Of a stretch of DNA of 42,456 nt, positions 1-7,733 are shown piece after piece. The position numbers were made by a program, and so were the translations under genes. Source of the DNA: an uncultured Clostridia bacterium (lineage in GTDB: Bacteria; Bacillota; Clostridia; Oscillospirales; Acutalibacteraceae). The stretch is from contig CANQEU010000017.1 of assembly GCA_947595635.1 (NCBI GenBank), positions 1 to 42,456 of the forward strand, written 5' to 3'. A model generated the notes under the pieces. That model did not search any database. It had not been told where the DNA came from and saw nothing but the letters and a program-made list of their open reading frames with translations. Every line of letters begins with the position of its first letter. Within the stretch, counting starts at the first letter, position 1.

Positions 1-134
1 GTTCTTTCCGCTATATACCATTTGTTAAAATTATCTGACGTTCCGCTTCCACCCGCGATTAACGGTTCAATGTTTAATCTTTCGTTTGCTTGCGCAAAAG
101 TCGCCCCGAAACATTTTATTTCGTTCGGAAACAT
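1..134 (-). CDS. Possible partial CDS cut by the left window edge
   Basis: On the minus strand an ATG at 134 opens a frame that stays open to base 1, about 44 codons, beginning MFPNEIKCFGATFAQ. The composition looks protein-like, but there is no clear ribosome binding site and a stop lies a few codons upstream, so the start is at best tentative. I do not recognise the product. It could equally be a chance open frame in the intergenic region left of the repeat end near 240-300. Confidence 0.25.
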   Translation of the reverse strand, partial: MFPNEIKCFGATFAQANERLNIEPLIAGGSGTSDNFNKWYIAER

Positions 135-239
135 CTCTCGTTTATGGAATATTTACTTTCAGGCTTTTGCTTGCCTTGGAACGTTTGCGCTCGGCTCTCT
201 GCTCCGTGAGGGAAGATTAATTATTCGCTTACAATATTT

Positions 240-300
240 GGCAGGCAGTGGCAATAATTTTAACTTAAAATATTTCTTTGAGCGAGCAAGTGGGGGCTTA
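240..300 (+). repeat. Right-end fragment of a dispersed intergenic repeat
   Basis: The stretch ending TTCTTTGAGCGAGCAAGTG (274 onward) and continuing to TTAC matches the right part of the repeat copy at 18881-19055 (TTCTTTGAGAGAGCAGGTG at about 19022 onward) and resembles 33474-33490. Only the right end is present here. The unit has no coding capacity I can see. It is followed directly by a 9-bp hairpin at 301-322. Confidence 0.5.
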
Positions 301-322
301 CGGGGGAGCGCCGGCTCCCCCG
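301..322. repeat. GC-rich hairpin CGGGGGAGC/GCTCCCCCG
   Basis: Perfect 9-bp inverted repeat with a 4-base loop, directly after the repeat end at 240-300. A second hairpin at 347-378 pairs GCAGCGTT with AACGCTGC, with an extra inner CCG/CGG step. No T-run follows either one, so they are not obvious terminators. The rest of 135-463 shows no credible gene. Confidence 0.5.
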
Positions 323-423
323 TTAATATAACATAATATTAAAGTAGCAGCGTTACCGGCACAAGTCGGCAACGCTGCGGTCAAAAGGAGTGGCAGCCCA
401 AAAGGCGAACGCCGCGATTTTTG

Positions 424-460
424 CATAAAAAATCGCGGCAAGCCACAAGGGCTTGCCGCG
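424..460 (-). terminator. Intrinsic terminator of tRNA-Pro(GGG), inside a duplicated flank
   Basis: Read on the minus strand, an 11-bp stem (CGCGGCAAGCC / GGCTTGCCGCG, 434-460) starts 3 bases after the tRNA CCA end and is followed by ATTTTTT, the form of a rho-independent terminator. The T-run and the second arm also belong to a competing 12-bp hairpin with the segment at 411-422. The whole block 401-463 recurs beside the other tRNA-Pro at 40758-40826. Confidence 0.7.
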
Positions 461-463
461 ACG

Positions 464-540
464 TGGTCCGAGTGACTGGAGTCGAACCAGCGGCCTCTTG
501 AACCCCATTCAAGCGCGCTACCAAACTGCGCCACACCCGG
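464..540 (-). tRNA. tRNA-Pro (anticodon GGG)
   Basis: The minus strand folds as a full cloverleaf of 77 nt with encoded CCA: acceptor CCGGGTG/CACTCGG with discriminator A, D stem GCGC/GCGC, anticodon stem CTTGA/TCAAG with loop ATGGGGT giving anticodon GGG, and a T arm with loop TTCGACT. It lies 44 bp downstream of lysC on the same strand and is preceded by GGCTTTATATAT, the same sequence that precedes the second tRNA-Pro at 40827-40903. Confidence 0.93.
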
Positions 541-548
541 ATATATAA

Positions 549-576
549 AGCCGACTTTTTCTGTTGCCGGCTTATT
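549..576 (-). terminator. Weak hairpin between lysC and tRNA-Pro
   Basis: An inverted repeat AAGCCGGC ... GTCGGCTT (one G-T pair) lies between the lysC stop and the tRNA. On the minus strand it is followed by TATATAT rather than a clean T-run, so it may be a weak terminator or a processing hairpin separating the mRNA from the tRNA. Confidence 0.35.
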
Positions 577-584
577 TTTATTTT

Positions 585-1796
585 TTACTCAGCGTCAAAA
601 AACTTTGAATGAATAGAGCTTACAGCCCTGTCGGCATCGTTTATGTCTATAAGGACAGATACCTTTATCTCGCTTGTTGAAATCATCTGAATGTTTATCT
701 GATTGTCATAAAGTGCTTCAAACATCTTTGAGGCAACTCCTGCGTGAGTTTCCATTCCCGCTCCGACAATGGATATTTTCGCCACATTTTCGTCAAGAAC
801 AACGCTTCCGGCGCCAATCTCACGCGCATACTCATTCAGCAGCTCAAGAGCCTGCTTACCCTTTTCCTTGGCAACGGTAAAGGCTATGTCCTTCGTGTTG
901 TCTCTTCCTACCGACTGAAGGATAATGTCGATATTAATGTCCTTAGCGGAAAGCTTTGAAAAAATCTTAAACACAATGCCCGGCTTGTCGGGAAGCTCCG
1001 TTATAGAAATTCTTGCAACATTTGTATCTTTAGCAACACCGCTTATCAACATTTTCTCCATTTTAGCAGTCTCCTTAACGATTGTGCCCGGTGCGTTTGT
1101 AAGGCTCGAAAGCACCTCAAGCTCAAGATTGTATTTTTTTGCCATCTCTACGCTGCGGTTATGAAGCACCTGCGCGCCGAGAGTCGCAAGCTCAAGCATC
1201 TCGTCATATGAGATCTCACTGAGCTTTCTTGCGTTTTCCACCTTTCTCGGATCGGCTGTATAAACGCCCTCAACATCGGTGTATATCTGACAAAGGTCTG
1301 CATGAAGGGCACACGCTATCGCAACTGCGCTTGTGTCCGAGCCGCCCCTGCCAAGCGTGGTAACGTCGCCGTATCTGCTTATTCCCTGAAAGCCGGCAAC
1401 TACAACTATATTTCTTCTGTCAAGCTCGTTTTTAAGCCTCTCGGAATTGATTCTGCGTATTCTTGCGTTGGTATGGGCGGACGTTGTTTCAAATCCTGCC
1501 TGCCAGCCCAAAAGCGAAACCACAGGGTAACCAAGCTTTTGTATTGCCATCGCAAGAAGCGAGATCGAAATTTGCTCGCCTGCCGCAAGAAGCATATCCA
1601 TTTCACGATTTGTAGCGTCGGGATTTATTTCATTTGCCTTGTCTATCAAATCATCTGTTGTGTCACCCTGAGCCGAAACAACAACTATAACATTGTTTCC
1701 CTTTTTATAGGTGTCGGTGACGATTTTGGCGACGTTCATTACCCTTTCCGCATCCTTAACGGATGTGCCGCCAAACTTCTGTACTATAAGGCCCAT
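585..1796 (-). CDS. lysC: Aspartate kinase
   Basis: Phosphorylates L-aspartate, the first step toward lysine, threonine and methionine. The protein is 403 residues. It opens MGLIVQKFGGTSV, with the kinase signature KFGGTS at residues 7-12, and ends in two ACT-type regulatory domains (about residues 265-403), as in feedback-controlled single-function aspartokinases. The ATG at 1796 is chosen because a GGAGG site sits 7 bases upstream and the family always starts just before KFGGTS; the frame is open further upstream but without family similarity. It follows hom and thrB on the same strand but also has its own strong promoter in the 131-bp gap. Which amino acid inhibits it cannot be read from the sequence. 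Confidence 0.95.
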   Translation of the reverse strand: MGLIVQKFGGTSVKDAERVMNVAKIVTDTYKKGNNVIVVVSAQGDTTDDLIDKANEINPDATNREMDMLLAAGEQISISLLAMAIQKLGYPVVSLLGWQAGFETTSAHTNARIRRINSERLKNELDRRNIVVVAGFQGISRYGDVTTLGRGGSDTSAVAIACALHADLCQIYTDVEGVYTADPRKVENARKLSEISYDEMLELATLGAQVLHNRSVEMAKKYNLELEVLSSLTNAPGTIVKETAKMEKMLISGVAKDTNVARISITELPDKPGIVFKIFSKLSAKDINIDIILQSVGRDNTKDIAFTVAKEKGKQALELLNEYAREIGAGSVVLDENVAKISIVGAGMETHAGVASKMFEALYDNQINIQMISTSEIKVSVLIDINDADRAVSSIHSKFFDAE

Positions 1797-1885
1797 TGGT
1801 ATTCCTCCAATATTTTCCCTCTGAGGAAACAGCGATTTACAAGCGGTTTCCAAGGCTTTTCACATTTAGAAAAGTATCCTTAAAG

Positions 1886-1914
1886 ATTTTAATAGCTTTT
1901 AATAAAATTGTCAA
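1886..1914 (-). promoter_or_regulatory. SigA-type promoter for lysC
   Basis: On the minus strand, TTGACA (1914-1909), a 17-bp spacer and TAAAAT (1891-1886) form a near-consensus promoter in the thrB-lysC gap. The transcript would have a leader of about 85 nt containing a GGAAAC/GTTTCC stem. It lets lysC be expressed separately from hom-thrB. Confidence 0.7.
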
Positions 1915-1927
1915 GGGGAAAATCCAA

Positions 1928-2824
1928 TTATTCTATAAATATCTTCGCGCCGTCGCTGTCCGGCAAAAGCGTCAGCATTCTCCAGCCTGTTATCCCCTTT
2001 TCCTCCAGCGAGGATATTGCGTACTGCTCGAACACAGCCGCCCCCTCTGCGTCAACTATTGAGAGAATAGACGGCCCGGCGCCGCTTACGCAGGTGCCGT
2101 AGGAGCCGAGCTCATAGCTCAGGCGAAACACCGTGTCGTATCCGTCGATAAATTTTTTTCTGTACGGCTGATGCAGTCTGTCCTGAACCGCAACACGCAG
2201 GTTTTCAAGGCTGCCCGAGAACAGCGCCGACGTCATAAGAGCCGAACGTGAGAGGTTAAAAACCGCGTCGTTACGAGAATATTTATCCGGCAAGGCTCCC
2301 CTTGCCGTTTCAGTTTTCAGTTCAAACGGCGGAACAAATACCGCAAAGCGTATATTATCGGCAACGGGAACGGTAACGCTGTAAATACGTCCTCCGTCCA
2401 TTGCGGAGGTAACAAGTCCTCCTGTTATTGCGGGAGTGGTGTTGTCGGGATGACCTTCTATTTTAACGGCGAGCGTTTCAATATCAGATCTTGAAAGGGG
2501 ATTGCCCAAAAATCGGTTCGCCCCTATAAGCCCTGCCACTATGCAGGCAGAGCTGCTGCCAAGTCCCCTTGTCATCGGAATATTATTTTCCTGTATTATT
2601 TTAAGCCCCGGCAGTGTTTTTCCGCATTCGGCATAAAGCCGCTGCGCCGACCAATATATTAAATTGCTCTCGTCAGTCGGTATCTTTACATCGTCCTTAG
2701 ACGATATTTCAAGCGTATCGCTTTCCTCCATCCAAACCTGATTGTAAAGCGTAAGCGCAACGCCGAGGCTGTCGAAACCGGAGCCAAGGTTTGCGCTTGT
2801 TGCGGGCACCTGTATCCTTATCAT
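1928..2824 (-). CDS. thrB: Homoserine kinase (GHMP family)
   Basis: Converts L-homoserine to O-phospho-L-homoserine for threonine synthesis. It is 298 residues, the usual size. The N-terminal PATSANLGSGFD (residues 7-18) and the ATP-binding loop GLGSSSA (87-93) are the GHMP kinase signatures, and a C-terminal glycine-rich segment (VSGAGPS) matches motif 3. The ATG at 2824 lies 1 base after the hom TGA, which is typical of translational coupling; a longer GTG start would only add residues overlapping hom. Threonine synthase (thrC) is not in the window. Confidence 0.93.
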   Translation of the reverse strand: MIRIQVPATSANLGSGFDSLGVALTLYNQVWMEESDTLEISSKDDVKIPTDESNLIYWSAQRLYAECGKTLPGLKIIQENNIPMTRGLGSSSACIVAGLIGANRFLGNPLSRSDIETLAVKIEGHPDNTTPAITGGLVTSAMDGGRIYSVTVPVADNIRFAVFVPPFELKTETARGALPDKYSRNDAVFNLSRSALMTSALFSGSLENLRVAVQDRLHQPYRKKFIDGYDTVFRLSYELGSYGTCVSGAGPSILSIVDAEGAAVFEQYAISSLEEKGITGWRMLTLLPDSDGAKIFIE

Positions 2825-2825
2825 A

Positions 2826-4070
2826 TCACAGATCACCCATACGAATGCGTGATTCTATCTTCACGCCGGATTTTTCAAGCTCGTCTGCCAAGGCGTTAAA
2901 TTTCTTTACCGTCATCTCTTCGGTTATAAACGCCGCCTCGTTTTTGCCCGACGAGGTTCTTGCTATCATATTGATTTTACCGAATATTTTTTTGGCGACT
3001 GCGTCTATATCCGTGCCGTCGCTGTATGAAGCCCTGATATACATAGCGCAAACACTGTCCTCATACGGCAAAACATAGCCTTCCTCGCCGTCTGCCCAGT
3101 AAAGATATTTTCTTGCCTTGAAATGCTTTATGCAGTCAATAACATCGGCTACGACCGCACTTGCCGTAGGCATTTTTCCGGCTCCTTTGCCATAGAAAAC
3201 AACATCGCCTGTAGAATCTCCTCTGACCATAATTCCGTTGAACACATCGTCCACTCCGGCAAGCTGGCTGCTTTGAGGCAGGAGCATTGGAGCGACAAAA
3301 ATATCAATTCTGCCGTCGTCAAGCTTTTTAACGCTGCCTATAAGCTTTATAACGCCGCCCCAAGCCGAAGCGTATGAAACGTCGTCAAGCGTGATTTTTG
3401 AAATTCCCTCGGTATGTATATTATCGGGATAAACGTGCTTTCCGTATGCAAGCGAAGCAAGTATACATATTTTTCTGACCGCGTCAAGACCCTCTATATC
3501 CGCGGTCGGGTCCTTTTCGGCATATCCGAGGCTCTGGGCAAGGGCAAGCGCGTCCTCAAATGACATCTGATCCCTTATCATCTTGGTGAGGATAAAGTTT
3601 GTCGTACCGTTTAAAATTCCGGCGACCTCAACAACATCGTTTGCCGCAAGGCACTGGCTCATAGGACGTATTATGGGTATTCCTCCGCCAACGCTTGCCT
3701 CAAAGAGAAAATTCACGTTTTTATCCTGCGCAAGCTGCAAAAGCTCCGCTCCCTTTGCGGCGACAAGCTCCTTGTTCGATGTAACAACGCTCTTTCCGCG
3801 TTCAAGGCACTGCCTGACAAAATCATATGCCGGGTGCAGTCCGCCCATAACCTCTACTACTACCTTTACATCGTCATCGTTTAAAATTACATTGAAGTCC
3901 TTTGTGAATTTCTCCTCAAGCGGATTGCCGGGAAATTCTCTTATATCGAGAATATATTTTATATTTATTTCTTCCTTTGCTCTCTTTGCGAGGCTTTCTT
4001 TATGCGTAACGATTATCTCCGCAACGCCGGAGCCGACAACTCCATAGCCCATTATCGCAACATCTACCAT
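2826..4070 (-). CDS. hom: Homoserine dehydrogenase
   Basis: Reduces aspartate semialdehyde to homoserine with NAD(P)H. It is 414 residues. The Rossmann motif GYGVVGSG is at residues 8-15, the catalytic-domain segment EASVGGGIPI follows the nucleotide-binding domain, and the C-terminal region (about 335-414) looks like an ACT domain. The ATG at 4070 has AAGAGG 8 bases upstream; the GTG three codons earlier overlaps that site. It is 42 bp downstream of the penicillin-binding protein gene and immediately precedes thrB, so hom-thrB are one unit and the PBP gene may be co-transcribed. Confidence 0.95.
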   Translation of the reverse strand: MVDVAIMGYGVVGSGVAEIIVTHKESLAKRAKEEINIKYILDIREFPGNPLEEKFTKDFNVILNDDDVKVVVEVMGGLHPAYDFVRQCLERGKSVVTSNKELVAAKGAELLQLAQDKNVNFLFEASVGGGIPIIRPMSQCLAANDVVEVAGILNGTTNFILTKMIRDQMSFEDALALAQSLGYAEKDPTADIEGLDAVRKICILASLAYGKHVYPDNIHTEGISKITLDDVSYASAWGGVIKLIGSVKKLDDGRIDIFVAPMLLPQSSQLAGVDDVFNGIMVRGDSTGDVVFYGKGAGKMPTASAVVADVIDCIKHFKARKYLYWADGEEGYVLPYEDSVCAMYIRASYSDGTDIDAVAKKIFGKINMIARTSSGKNEAAFITEEMTVKKFNALADELEKSGVKIESRIRMGDL

Positions 4071-4112
4071 ATTATACACCTCTTACAAGTTTTTATGTTT
4101 TCTCAATTTGTT

Positions 4113-6545
4113 TTATGCCGCTGCGTTGCCTGAATCCGCTGCGTCTCCGGCGTTTCCGCCTCCCGCGTCCGGTTCGGCTGACGCGTCGCCTCCTGCCGGC
4201 TCGCCGCCTGCATCCGAGGATGCTCCATCTCCGTCACCCTGTTCATAAGAAGTACTGTCGTCATCGGATGCTGTATAGTCATAATCTTCTTCGTCGTCGC
4301 TTGAATATGTACCGTAGCCATAGCCGTAACCATAACTACTGTTGCCATAACCATAGCCGTATGTGTTATTTCCGTAGCCGGACGAATATCCGTGATAGCC
4401 GCTGCAATACTCAGGCATATTATCCTCTGTATAATATCCCATTTTTGTATTATAGCAGTAGCTTGAGGCAAGCTTGCCCGTGCTTTCACAGTAAGGAATA
4501 GCCTGAACCTTGCTTGAAAGCTTAAACTCCTCCGGCTCCTTGTCGGCAAGATAGTGCGACATAAGGTCATGGAAGGTACTTACTACCTGAACAAGCGACG
4601 AATCGCTTATGCTTGCCGGGTAGTCGAAGCCTATCCAGCTTCCAAGCACGCACTTTGGCGACAGTCCTACAAACCAGTGGTCAAACTGAGCGTCAGTTGT
4701 ACCTGTTTTACCTATAATATCCCAGCCGTCTACCTTTGCCTGTGAAGCCCTTGTATGAGTAGCGTATGTCACATTATAATGCAGGAGCCTGTTCATTATT
4801 GTAGCCGTTTCCTCTGAATATGCCTTTGTAGGCTGATTTTCTCTATTGTCAATTATTATATTGTCGTTTTGGTCGGTAACGTAGTAATAGGTGTAAGGCT
4901 TATAATATCTGCCGCCGTTGCCCATATAAGCATAAGAAGCAATGAGTTCCCTTACCGTAACTCCTCCGTTCATACCGCCCATTGACAGCGCGCCTAGTAT
5001 CTTTGCGTCCTCGGACGACAAATTGCTGAAGCCGAGCTTGTTTATCGCCTGTTTATAAGCATTTTCTGTTCCGACAAGCTTCATGGTCTGCACCGCCGCG
5101 GCATTCAGAGAGCGCTCAATTGCATCAGGCAGAAGAATATCGTGATAATATACATGGTCGTTGTTGTTAGGGCCTTCCATCCATCTCTGATTTTCCTCGT
5201 CCCACTGCCATTTTTCAATTGGCTCATCCTTTACATACGATGAGAAATTGTAAAGCTTTTTATTTATTGCCATCGGATACGGGATAACCGGCTTTATTGC
5301 TGAACCGGGCTGTAAAACGGAATCCGTCGTTCTGTCCCAAACAAGGGTAGAGGTCTTCTTCTCTCTGCCTCCGACGGTCGCGATTATTCTTCCGTCAAAG
5401 CCCATCATAACTATACCTGTTTCAAGATTCGGGTCGCTTGGGGTATCCCAGCCGAGAACATATTGCTCGGCGTAGTTCTGCATATCAAGATCCATTGCGC
5501 AGTATATTTTAAGTCCCTCTGTGTAAAGCTTGTAGGACGCACTGTCCTCACTTATATTCAACGCCTGTGCAAGATCGACCTTAAGATCCTTCATCATTGC
5601 GTCCATATACCAGTTGGGAACGTCGCTTTTTTCTTCGTTTTTCTCCTCGTTGTCAAGCAGCTTGTTGTTATTATAACCGACAAACTTCATTTTTTCGGAC
5701 TCTTTTAAAGCCTCGTCGTATTCGTCCTTTGAAATCATTTTCTGGTCGTACATTGCGGAAAGCACCGTTTCGCGGCGCTCGCGGTTCGCGTCCGGATGCT
5801 CCAACGGGTCATAAGCCGCAGGATTTTGCGTTATTCCGGCAATTGCCGCGCATTGCGCAATTGAGCAGTCCTTTATATGCTTTGCAAAATAAAGGTTCGC
5901 GGCAGACTCCACCCCGTTGCAGCTTCCGCCGTAATTTACTATATTCAGATATGACTCAAGTATCTCGTCCTTTGTGTATTCCCTTTCAAGATTAAGGGCC
6001 CTGAATATCTCGTTCAGCTTTCTTGTTATGCTTACCTCATTGTCGCTTGTTATGTTCTTTATAAGCTGCTGGGTCAGAGTTGAGCCGCCGTAGCTGTCGC
6101 TGCCGCTTGCAAGGCTTAAAACAGCGCCGAAGGTTCTTGTCCAGTCAACGCCGTGGTGCTCGTAAAAACGCTTGTCCTCAATTGCCACCTGTGCGTCCTT
6201 CATAGCCTTTGGTATCTGGTCAAGATCCACCCATATCCTGTTTTCGTTGCTGTGCAGCCTGTCGTATTCCTTCCATTTGTTGTTGTCATCCTTGATATAT
6301 ACAAAGCTGGTAAGATTAAGCTTTGACGCGTGCAGGTCAATGCCGGTCGGCTGATTTGCAAGCTGCAAAAGATATATTCCTATGGATATTCCTACAACTA
6401 TCATTGATATTAAAAGAATAAGAAGAATTGTTGAAATCACCTTCCATAACGCCGAAAGGCATCTTCTTGGAAAGCTCTTTTCAATCACTGCAATATTATC
6501 CTGCGGAGAGTCGTCCGTAAATTTACTTATATCCGTGTTCCTCAC
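4113..6545 (-). CDS. Class A penicillin-binding protein (PBP1A-like) with Tyr/Gly-rich tail
   Basis: Bifunctional peptidoglycan synthase. Residues 1-35 are cytoplasmic and 36-60 form a membrane anchor. The transglycosylase domain follows, with EDKRFYEHHGVDW (123-135) and GGSTLTQQL (153-161). The transpeptidase domain has SAIK (415-418, active-site Ser415), SLN (479-481) and KTGTT (613-617). After about residue 716 comes a low-complexity extracellular tail of about 95 residues: first Tyr/Gly/Ser, then Asp/Glu/Tyr, then Ala/Gly/Asp. The start is GTG, with GGAGG 8 bases upstream. Length (810) is within the class A range. A TG(G)TATAAT extended -10 lies at 6698-6703 upstream. Confidence 0.93.
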   Translation of the reverse strand: MRNTDISKFTDDSPQDNIAVIEKSFPRRCLSALWKVISTILLILLISMIVVGISIGIYLLQLANQPTGIDLHASKLNLTSFVYIKDDNNKWKEYDRLHSNENRIWVDLDQIPKAMKDAQVAIEDKRFYEHHGVDWTRTFGAVLSLASGSDSYGGSTLTQQLIKNITSDNEVSITRKLNEIFRALNLEREYTKDEILESYLNIVNYGGSCNGVESAANLYFAKHIKDCSIAQCAAIAGITQNPAAYDPLEHPDANRERRETVLSAMYDQKMISKDEYDEALKESEKMKFVGYNNNKLLDNEEKNEEKSDVPNWYMDAMMKDLKVDLAQALNISEDSASYKLYTEGLKIYCAMDLDMQNYAEQYVLGWDTPSDPNLETGIVMMGFDGRIIATVGGREKKTSTLVWDRTTDSVLQPGSAIKPVIPYPMAINKKLYNFSSYVKDEPIEKWQWDEENQRWMEGPNNNDHVYYHDILLPDAIERSLNAAAVQTMKLVGTENAYKQAINKLGFSNLSSEDAKILGALSMGGMNGGVTVRELIASYAYMGNGGRYYKPYTYYYVTDQNDNIIIDNRENQPTKAYSEETATIMNRLLHYNVTYATHTRASQAKVDGWDIIGKTGTTDAQFDHWFVGLSPKCVLGSWIGFDYPASISDSSLVQVVSTFHDLMSHYLADKEPEEFKLSSKVQAIPYCESTGKLASSYCYNTKMGYYTEDNMPEYCSGYHGYSSGYGNNTYGYGYGNSSYGYGYGYGTYSSDDEEDYDYTASDDDSTSYEQGDGDGASSDAGGEPAGGDASAEPDAGGGNAGDAADSGNAAA

Positions 6546-6888
6546 AGGCTTTACCTCCTTGCTTTTATCTTTCGTTGTTCTTTTATTTTTCTGCGTATGA
6601 ATTTTAGTTTATTGTCATAATATCTGCTTCATTTGCCTCGGCAGTGCTTTTTAAAGCCTGCGCCTGACTTTCAAATGAGTACACAAACCTATTTTGAATT
6701 ATACCACCGATCCGATAAAAATGAAATGATTTTTTCAAATTTTTTCTCTTTTCGTTAATTATTTACCGATTTTTCATAATTACAGCCATTCGACCTACAA
6801 TTTATTTTTGTCAAAAATCGCTGAGTATAAACATAGTTAAAACATTCAAGAATAAACACAGAAACTTTATTTTTAAGGATGTGTCTAT
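6546..6888. other. Divergent intergenic region between PBP and BofC-like gene
   Basis: This is 343 bp of AT-rich sequence with no credible ORF. On the minus strand TATAAT with an upstream TG (6698-6703) can serve as an extended -10 promoter for the PBP gene, leaving a leader of about 150 nt. I do not see a confident promoter for the plus-strand gene at 6889. Confidence 0.5.
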
Positions 6889-7218
6889 ATGAGCAGGCGT
6901 TTGGCATTTTCACTTGTTTTCACAATATGCTTCCTTGTTTTGGTCGGGGGAGTATCGTCACTTGTGCCTTCGGCGACAGCCGACGATGACAGCACAGTTT
7001 CCGCAAGGACCACGGCGGAAGAAGGAGCCGACAAATATATTATAAAGGATTTTCACGGAAAAATTGCCGTATTTGAAAACGGCGGCGAGGCTCCGGTAAA
7101 AATAACCGAAACTCTTACAAGCTCTTTGCCGCAGTTTGACACAAAGCAGTTAAGGCAAGGCGTTTATGCGGAAAACGAAAGAGAGGTTAAAAGGCTGCTT
7201 GAGGATTATTGCAGCTGA
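6889..7218 (+). CDS. Small membrane-anchored or secreted protein, BofC C-terminal-like
   Basis: A 109-residue protein. Residues 1-30 are a short basic start and a hydrophobic stretch (LAFSLVFTICFLVLVGG), so it is a signal peptide or an anchor. Residues 48-109 hold KYIIKDFHGKIAVFENG and end in VKRLLEDYCS, the pattern of small clostridial proteins assigned to the BofC C-terminal domain. In Bacillus, BofC moderates a forespore signal protease; whether this protein does the same is unknown. The gene stands alone, with an AAGGA-type site before the ATG. The family assignment is from memory of the pattern only. Confidence 0.7.
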   Translation: MSRRLAFSLVFTICFLVLVGGVSSLVPSATADDDSTVSARTTAEEGADKYIIKDFHGKIAVFENGGEAPVKITETLTSSLPQFDTKQLRQGVYAENEREVKRLLEDYCS

Positions 7219-7571
7219 CAGTATTCGTCATTTTGTTTTAAGCTGTGAGAGTAGTATTAATTATATGAAATGATTTATGCGCTTTATACTTCGGCGGTCA
7301 GTTATTAAGATAATAAAATTTTAGTTGATTTTTATTTAAAGCGAGCCTGCTACTTCGCTCAAGATAGCTTTCCGCTATTGCGGCCGGCGCAGGAGCTTCG
7401 CTCCTCGGTGCTTCGGCGCAGCACCGCTGCGCCGAAGCAATGCGACGTCCGCCGCCCGAAGGCGCGGCGGACGTCGGCGCCGGCTGCGGATTTTCCGCGA
7501 TAAATTTATCCTCCCGCGCAAAAGCAGGCTCGCCCTGTTTTAAAAAAGACATTATAACTGCGCCGCTTTAC
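7219..7571. other. Gene-free region dominated by a multi-hairpin element
   Basis: An 84-codon minus-strand frame crosses this region, but it is made of the palindromic element at 7380-7487 and has no ribosome site, so I do not call a gene. The rest is AT-rich spacer before the fab promoter. Confidence 0.5.
7380..7487. repeat. Cloverleaf-like inverted-repeat element 1
   Basis: An outer stem of 11 bp (7380-7390 with 7477-7487, one G-T pair) encloses three hairpins: AGGAGC/GCTCCT (7391-7405, 3-base loop), a perfect 14-bp stem (7409-7422 with 7426-7439, 3-base loop) and a perfect 13-bp stem (7443-7455 with 7464-7476). Very few bases are unpaired between stems, so DNA or RNA could form a four-way junction. 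It lies 85 bp upstream of the fab operon -35 box. The architecture matches the elements at 14143-14252 and 24491-24606. Confidence 0.8.
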
Positions 7572-7600
7572 TTGACAAAAGAGCAGTATAGAGATAAAAT
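7572..7600 (+). promoter_or_regulatory. SigA-type promoter of the fab operon
   Basis: TTGACA (7572-7577), a 17-bp spacer and TAAAAT (7595-7600) give a near-consensus promoter. Transcription would start near 7607, inside the candidate operator, leaving a leader of about 127 nt before the fabT-like gene. Confidence 0.8.
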
Positions 7601-7603
7601 TAT

Positions 7604-7620
7604 TTAGGTTATTTAACTAA
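7604..7620. promoter_or_regulatory. Candidate FabT-type operator
   Basis: TTAGGTTATTTAACTAA is a 17-bp imperfect palindrome (6 of 8 position pairs match) placed at the predicted transcription start. A MarR/FabT-like repressor is encoded 114 bp downstream as the first gene, so autorepression of the fab operon through this site is a reasonable inference. The sequence differs from the streptococcal FabT box. Confidence 0.5.
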
Positions 7621-7733
7621 TTCGGAAATATCCGCAGCGGCAATCTGCCTTACCTTCGGCGTCACAAACTCGTTTTGGCGCCATCCGATGATTGCATGCC
7701 GTTCGGATAACGCCACAAAAAGGAGCTTTATGA

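Noticed and set aside
22-336. A 104-codon plus-strand open frame
   Set aside because: It starts at TTG with no ribosome site and runs into the repeat end and a GC hairpin; no family pattern.
7298-7552. An 84-codon minus-strand open frame rich in Ala, Pro and Arg
   Set aside because: Most of it is the translated cloverleaf element 7380-7487; no ribosome site.
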